58,849 nucleotides of DNA, from contig NZ_QVFV01000002.1 in NCBI RefSeq assembly GCF_004212215.1, forward strand, positions 547,630 to 606,478, given 5' to 3'. Source of the DNA: Leptolyngbya iicbica LK (lineage in GTDB: Bacteria; Cyanobacteriota; Cyanobacteriia; Phormidesmidales; Phormidesmidaceae). Positions 56,855-58,849 of the stretch are shown in pieces (within the stretch, counting starts at the first letter, position 1; the number at the start of each line of letters is the position of its first letter). Position numbers and translations under genes: made by a program. A model generated the notes under the pieces. The model saw only the letters and a program-made list of their open reading frames with translations, was not told the DNA's origin and made no database searches.

Positions 56855-57787
56855 CTACCTGAAGCGACCGAGTGAAGCGACACTCACCGTGACAATGCCT
56901 ACGCCCAAAAGTTGGATGCTGGCCAGCGTTTCGCGAATGGCAACCCAGGCCAGCACCACAGTTAATGCTGGGTTGGCCGAGCCGAGCATCGAGGCTAACG
57001 TCGCCCCAATATATTTGATGCCAGAGTTAAACAGCATGTGACCGGAGAAAGTCACGATGCCAGAAATCAGGCTCCAAATCCAAATCGGCGTCCAAGCTAG
57101 ATCTTGCGCATCGGTAATCGGCCAGACTACCAGACAGATGGCGGCAAACAGCAGCGTCAGGGCAAAGCTGAGCCAGGTATACGTGAGCGGATGGAGATAA
57201 TCAAAGCTTTTTTGGGCGTTGACAGTATATGCTGCGTAGGCCACACCACTAGCGACTCCCAGCACTGCCCCGACCCAACTGCCGCCCCCTGACCATTGCT
57301 CTGCCGGAATCGTCAAGGCGCTACCCATCATGATGCAGCCCATAATGCCCCACTGCATCGCACTCGGACGCTGCCCTAAAAAGCACCACGATAACAGTGC
57401 CGTAAAGAGGGGAAAAGTGAAAAACAAGGTAAGGGCGATCGCGGTGGCAATGAGACCAATCGAGACATACAGCAGCGCCAGGTAAGTGAACATTAATAGG
57501 CCACCAGCGATCGCGTGCCCCAAAGCCTGCCGCTCACTAGGCTGTGCCAACTGGCGCACCTCCTTCCAGATGGGGGGATGCAGTCGACTGACGAGCAAAC
57601 CCATGAGTGGCACAGCCAGCACCATGCGCAACAGCAACAGCAAAAAGGAATTGTGTAGCGTTGGGGCCAAAAAGCCGCCAGTCACACCAATGCCGATCAA
57701 CGTTTGCTCGGCAAACAAAATGCGCACCACGACGTTTTGAATGCAAAAGAATAGTGACGACAGCAGAATTAAGATGAATCCGAGCAC
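56855..57787 (-). CDS. EamA-family (DMT) transporter
   Basis: A ten-helix inner-membrane carrier of about 310 residues, with two EamA repeats (about 3-150 and 160-305). The start is set at GTG 57787, preceded by AGGA 6 bases away on the minus strand. The in-frame ATG at 57898 would add 37 residues that look non-coding. Motifs seen include SSLFFCIQNVVVRILF at the start, LLRMVLAVPLMG, FFTFPLFTALLSW and the second-repeat SANPALTVVLAWVAIRETL. DMT carriers export amino acids or other metabolites; the substrate is unknown. It is convergent with the DinB gene. Confidence 0.85.
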   Translation of the reverse strand: MLGFILILLSSLFFCIQNVVVRILFAEQTLIGIGVTGGFLAPTLHNSFLLLLLRMVLAVPLMGLLVSRLHPPIWKEVRQLAQPSERQALGHAIAGGLLMFTYLALLYVSIGLIATAIALTLFFTFPLFTALLSWCFLGQRPSAMQWGIMGCIMMGSALTIPAEQWSGGGSWVGAVLGVASGVAYAAYTVNAQKSFDYLHPLTYTWLSFALTLLFAAICLVVWPITDAQDLAWTPIWIWSLISGIVTFSGHMLFNSGIKYIGATLASMLGSANPALTVVLAWVAIRETLASIQLLGVGIVTVSVASLGRFR

Positions 57788-57793
57788 GCTATT

Positions 57794-57797
57794 TCCT
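57794..57797 (-). promoter_or_regulatory. Ribosome-binding site supporting the EamA GTG start
   Basis: On the minus strand AGGA stands 6 bases before GTG (57787). It favours this start over the upstream ATG at 57898, and family homologues begin at the same place as I recall them. Confidence 0.5.
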
Positions 57798-57956
57798 GGT
57801 AGATAACAGTAGAACAGCAGCCCTCGTCTCAGAGAGTGAGGACTGGGGCTTTGCCCATAAGGCAAGAATTCCCCGCCCTTGCCCAGAGGCTTGTGCATGA
57901 GTTCAGCCTCCTATCATGACGGATCACCGCTGGCGGCCATAGCCCCCTAACGATAG

Positions 57957-58088
57957 ATGACCATTACGACTATCACTTCTATCCTGTTGACGGCGATCGC
58001 CGCCTTTTACACCGCCTTTTTGCTGCCGACACTTCAGCAATATCTCAGCACCCTCGTCAGTCGCTGGCACTTGTTCTCTAGAGGGTGA
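57957..58088 (+). pseudogene. Short membrane ORF apparently cut by the IS boundary
   Basis: ATG-initiated 43-residue frame: TITTITSILLTAIAAF, then a second hydrophobic stretch and LVSRWHLFSRG. The TGA stop falls inside GGTGATAG, where the IS1-family end probably begins. The native gene may therefore have continued into DNA now displaced by the insertion. It has a single membrane helix (about residues 5-25). It is too short to assign, and no ribosome-binding site is evident. Confidence 0.4.
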
Positions 58089-58849
58089 TAGCTAGAATGC
58101 TTGGAGTCCTTAAGTTCTAGCCTATGAGATGCCCGCACTGGCAGAGTGAACGAACCGTGAAAAACGGCACTGCCGTATTGAAAGCCCTCCCTCGGCAACG
58201 ATATCTGTGTCGTCAGTGTGGCAAACGGTTTAACGAACGGACGAATACGCCTATGGCGCGACTGAGGACGCCAGTTTCACTCGTGTCTTCAGCCTTGAAT
58301 GTCCGCACAGAAGGCTTGGGGCTGCGGGCCACGGGCCGCGCCTTTGGCAAGTCCCATCGCACGATTACCCGATGGGAAACGCGGTTGTCTGACCAAGTGA
58401 CTCCCTGGTCTCCATCGGCCCCAGCAACAGCGGCCGTCACTCTGGAAGGCGATGAAGTTTACACTCGCGTCGGCGAGAACCTTCCCCCCCAGTGAGTCGG
58501 AAGGGTGGACGATGCACTTTATCGAACGTCAGAGCCGCTACTGGGTGGCCGCCCACGCCGGTCAAAAAAAACGAGCAACTCTTTGACACAGGCACCGCAC
58601 AGCCTTGGCAGTGGTCAGCACCCGCCCAGTTCATTCGATGGTTCGCCGTTCGCGTAGCGTGCCGCAGACTTAGGTGAGCGGCGCTATGGTAACGCTTTAG
58701 GGTCACTGGCGAGTATGTTTCTCAAAAGGGGCGAAACTACACCTGCCTATCGGCGACGGAAAGTTTGGCGACAGGGGCTAGAAGTAGCGATAAAAATCAA
58801 AGGTTCCCAAGGACAACGCCGCGTCGTTTGGCTCAAAAGCGCCTCCCCT
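58084..58849 (+). mobile_element. IS1-family element, degraded, cut by the window end
   Basis: The element begins near GGTGATAGCTAGAATGC (left terminal inverted repeat inferred). It carries the transposase remnant from 58124 and runs past 58849, so the right end and target duplication are not visible. Homopolymer indels and a short insertion within the transposase show it is no longer autonomous. Confidence 0.7.
58124..58849 (+). pseudogene. IS1-family transposase, frameshifted remnant
   Basis: The zinc-finger/HTH part is readable (RYLCRQCGKRFNERTN, then GKSHRTITRWETRL) up to EGDEVYTRVGENLPP at 58489. One extra C in a run of seven moves the frame to SESEGWTMHFIERQSRYWV. One extra A in a run of eight moves it again, to EQLFDTGTAQPWQW and FIRWF. 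A 25-base segment (58650-58674, starting GTTCGCGTAGCGTGCCGC) then interrupts FA/GERRYG. After it, ASMFLKRGE and YRRRKVWRQGLEVAIKIKGS follow to the end. The first zinc cysteine pair is also damaged (CPHW instead of CPHC). At least three lesions make it inactive. Confidence 0.82.

Overview
The window is chromosomal DNA of a cyanobacterium. The HIP1 octamer GCGATCGC recurs throughout. Many genes belong to families known mainly or only from cyanobacteria: a high-light-inducible protein, a plant-type ferredoxin, ZipN/Ftn2, and DUF3326, DUF3038/DUF4335 and DUF3119/DUF3086 proteins. The moderately high GC content and gene repertoire would suit a Leptolyngbya-like filamentous lineage, but the genus is a guess.

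Layout. 1-4.4 kb: REP-like repeats, dps, an Asp/Glu/hydantoin racemase, then a minus-strand group (ferredoxin, a 57-residue protein, DUF3326, HLIP). 4.5-9.5 kb: a giant TamB-like protein. 10.3-13.7 kb: TauE/SafE exporter, MscS channel and a phytanoyl-CoA-dioxygenase-like protein. 14.5-17.6 kb: a conserved small protein, then an MlaE-type lipid permease followed by DUF3119 and DUF3086. 18-22.6 kb: a coiled-coil protein, a folded repeat element and clpC. 22.9-29.6 kb: small conserved proteins, an ABC-class ATPase, DUF4126, a rhomboid protease and the DUF3038-DUF4335 pair. 29.8-32.1 kb: zipN. 32.5-37.4 kb: pdhA, pdhB, secD, secF and a small membrane protein. 37.5-38.2 kb: tRNA-Ser(UGA) with a truncated integrase beside it. 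38.3-43.8 kb: frr, pyrH, a YihY-family protein, ligA and a DUF1311 lipoprotein.

43.9-54.5 kb is an accessory peptide-use region. It holds a D-aminoacylase-type amidohydrolase, a PIN/ribbon-helix-helix toxin-antitoxin pair, an unrecognised 315-residue protein, a membrane nucleotide cyclase, and a complete five-gene dipeptide ABC transporter whose spacers carry several repeat types. 54.5-56.1 kb is a distinctly AT-rich insert encoding a ParA ATPase and a small partner; it is the best candidate here for an undescribed system. The window ends with a DinB-like protein, an EamA transporter, a small membrane ORF cut off at an IS boundary, and a decayed IS1-family element that runs off the end.

The core genes (PDH-Sec, frr-pyrH, ligA, clpC, zipN) look intact. 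Signs of recent change concentrate after 43.9 kb and at the tRNA-Ser gene. All family assignments come from reading motifs and recalled family knowledge; no searches were run.
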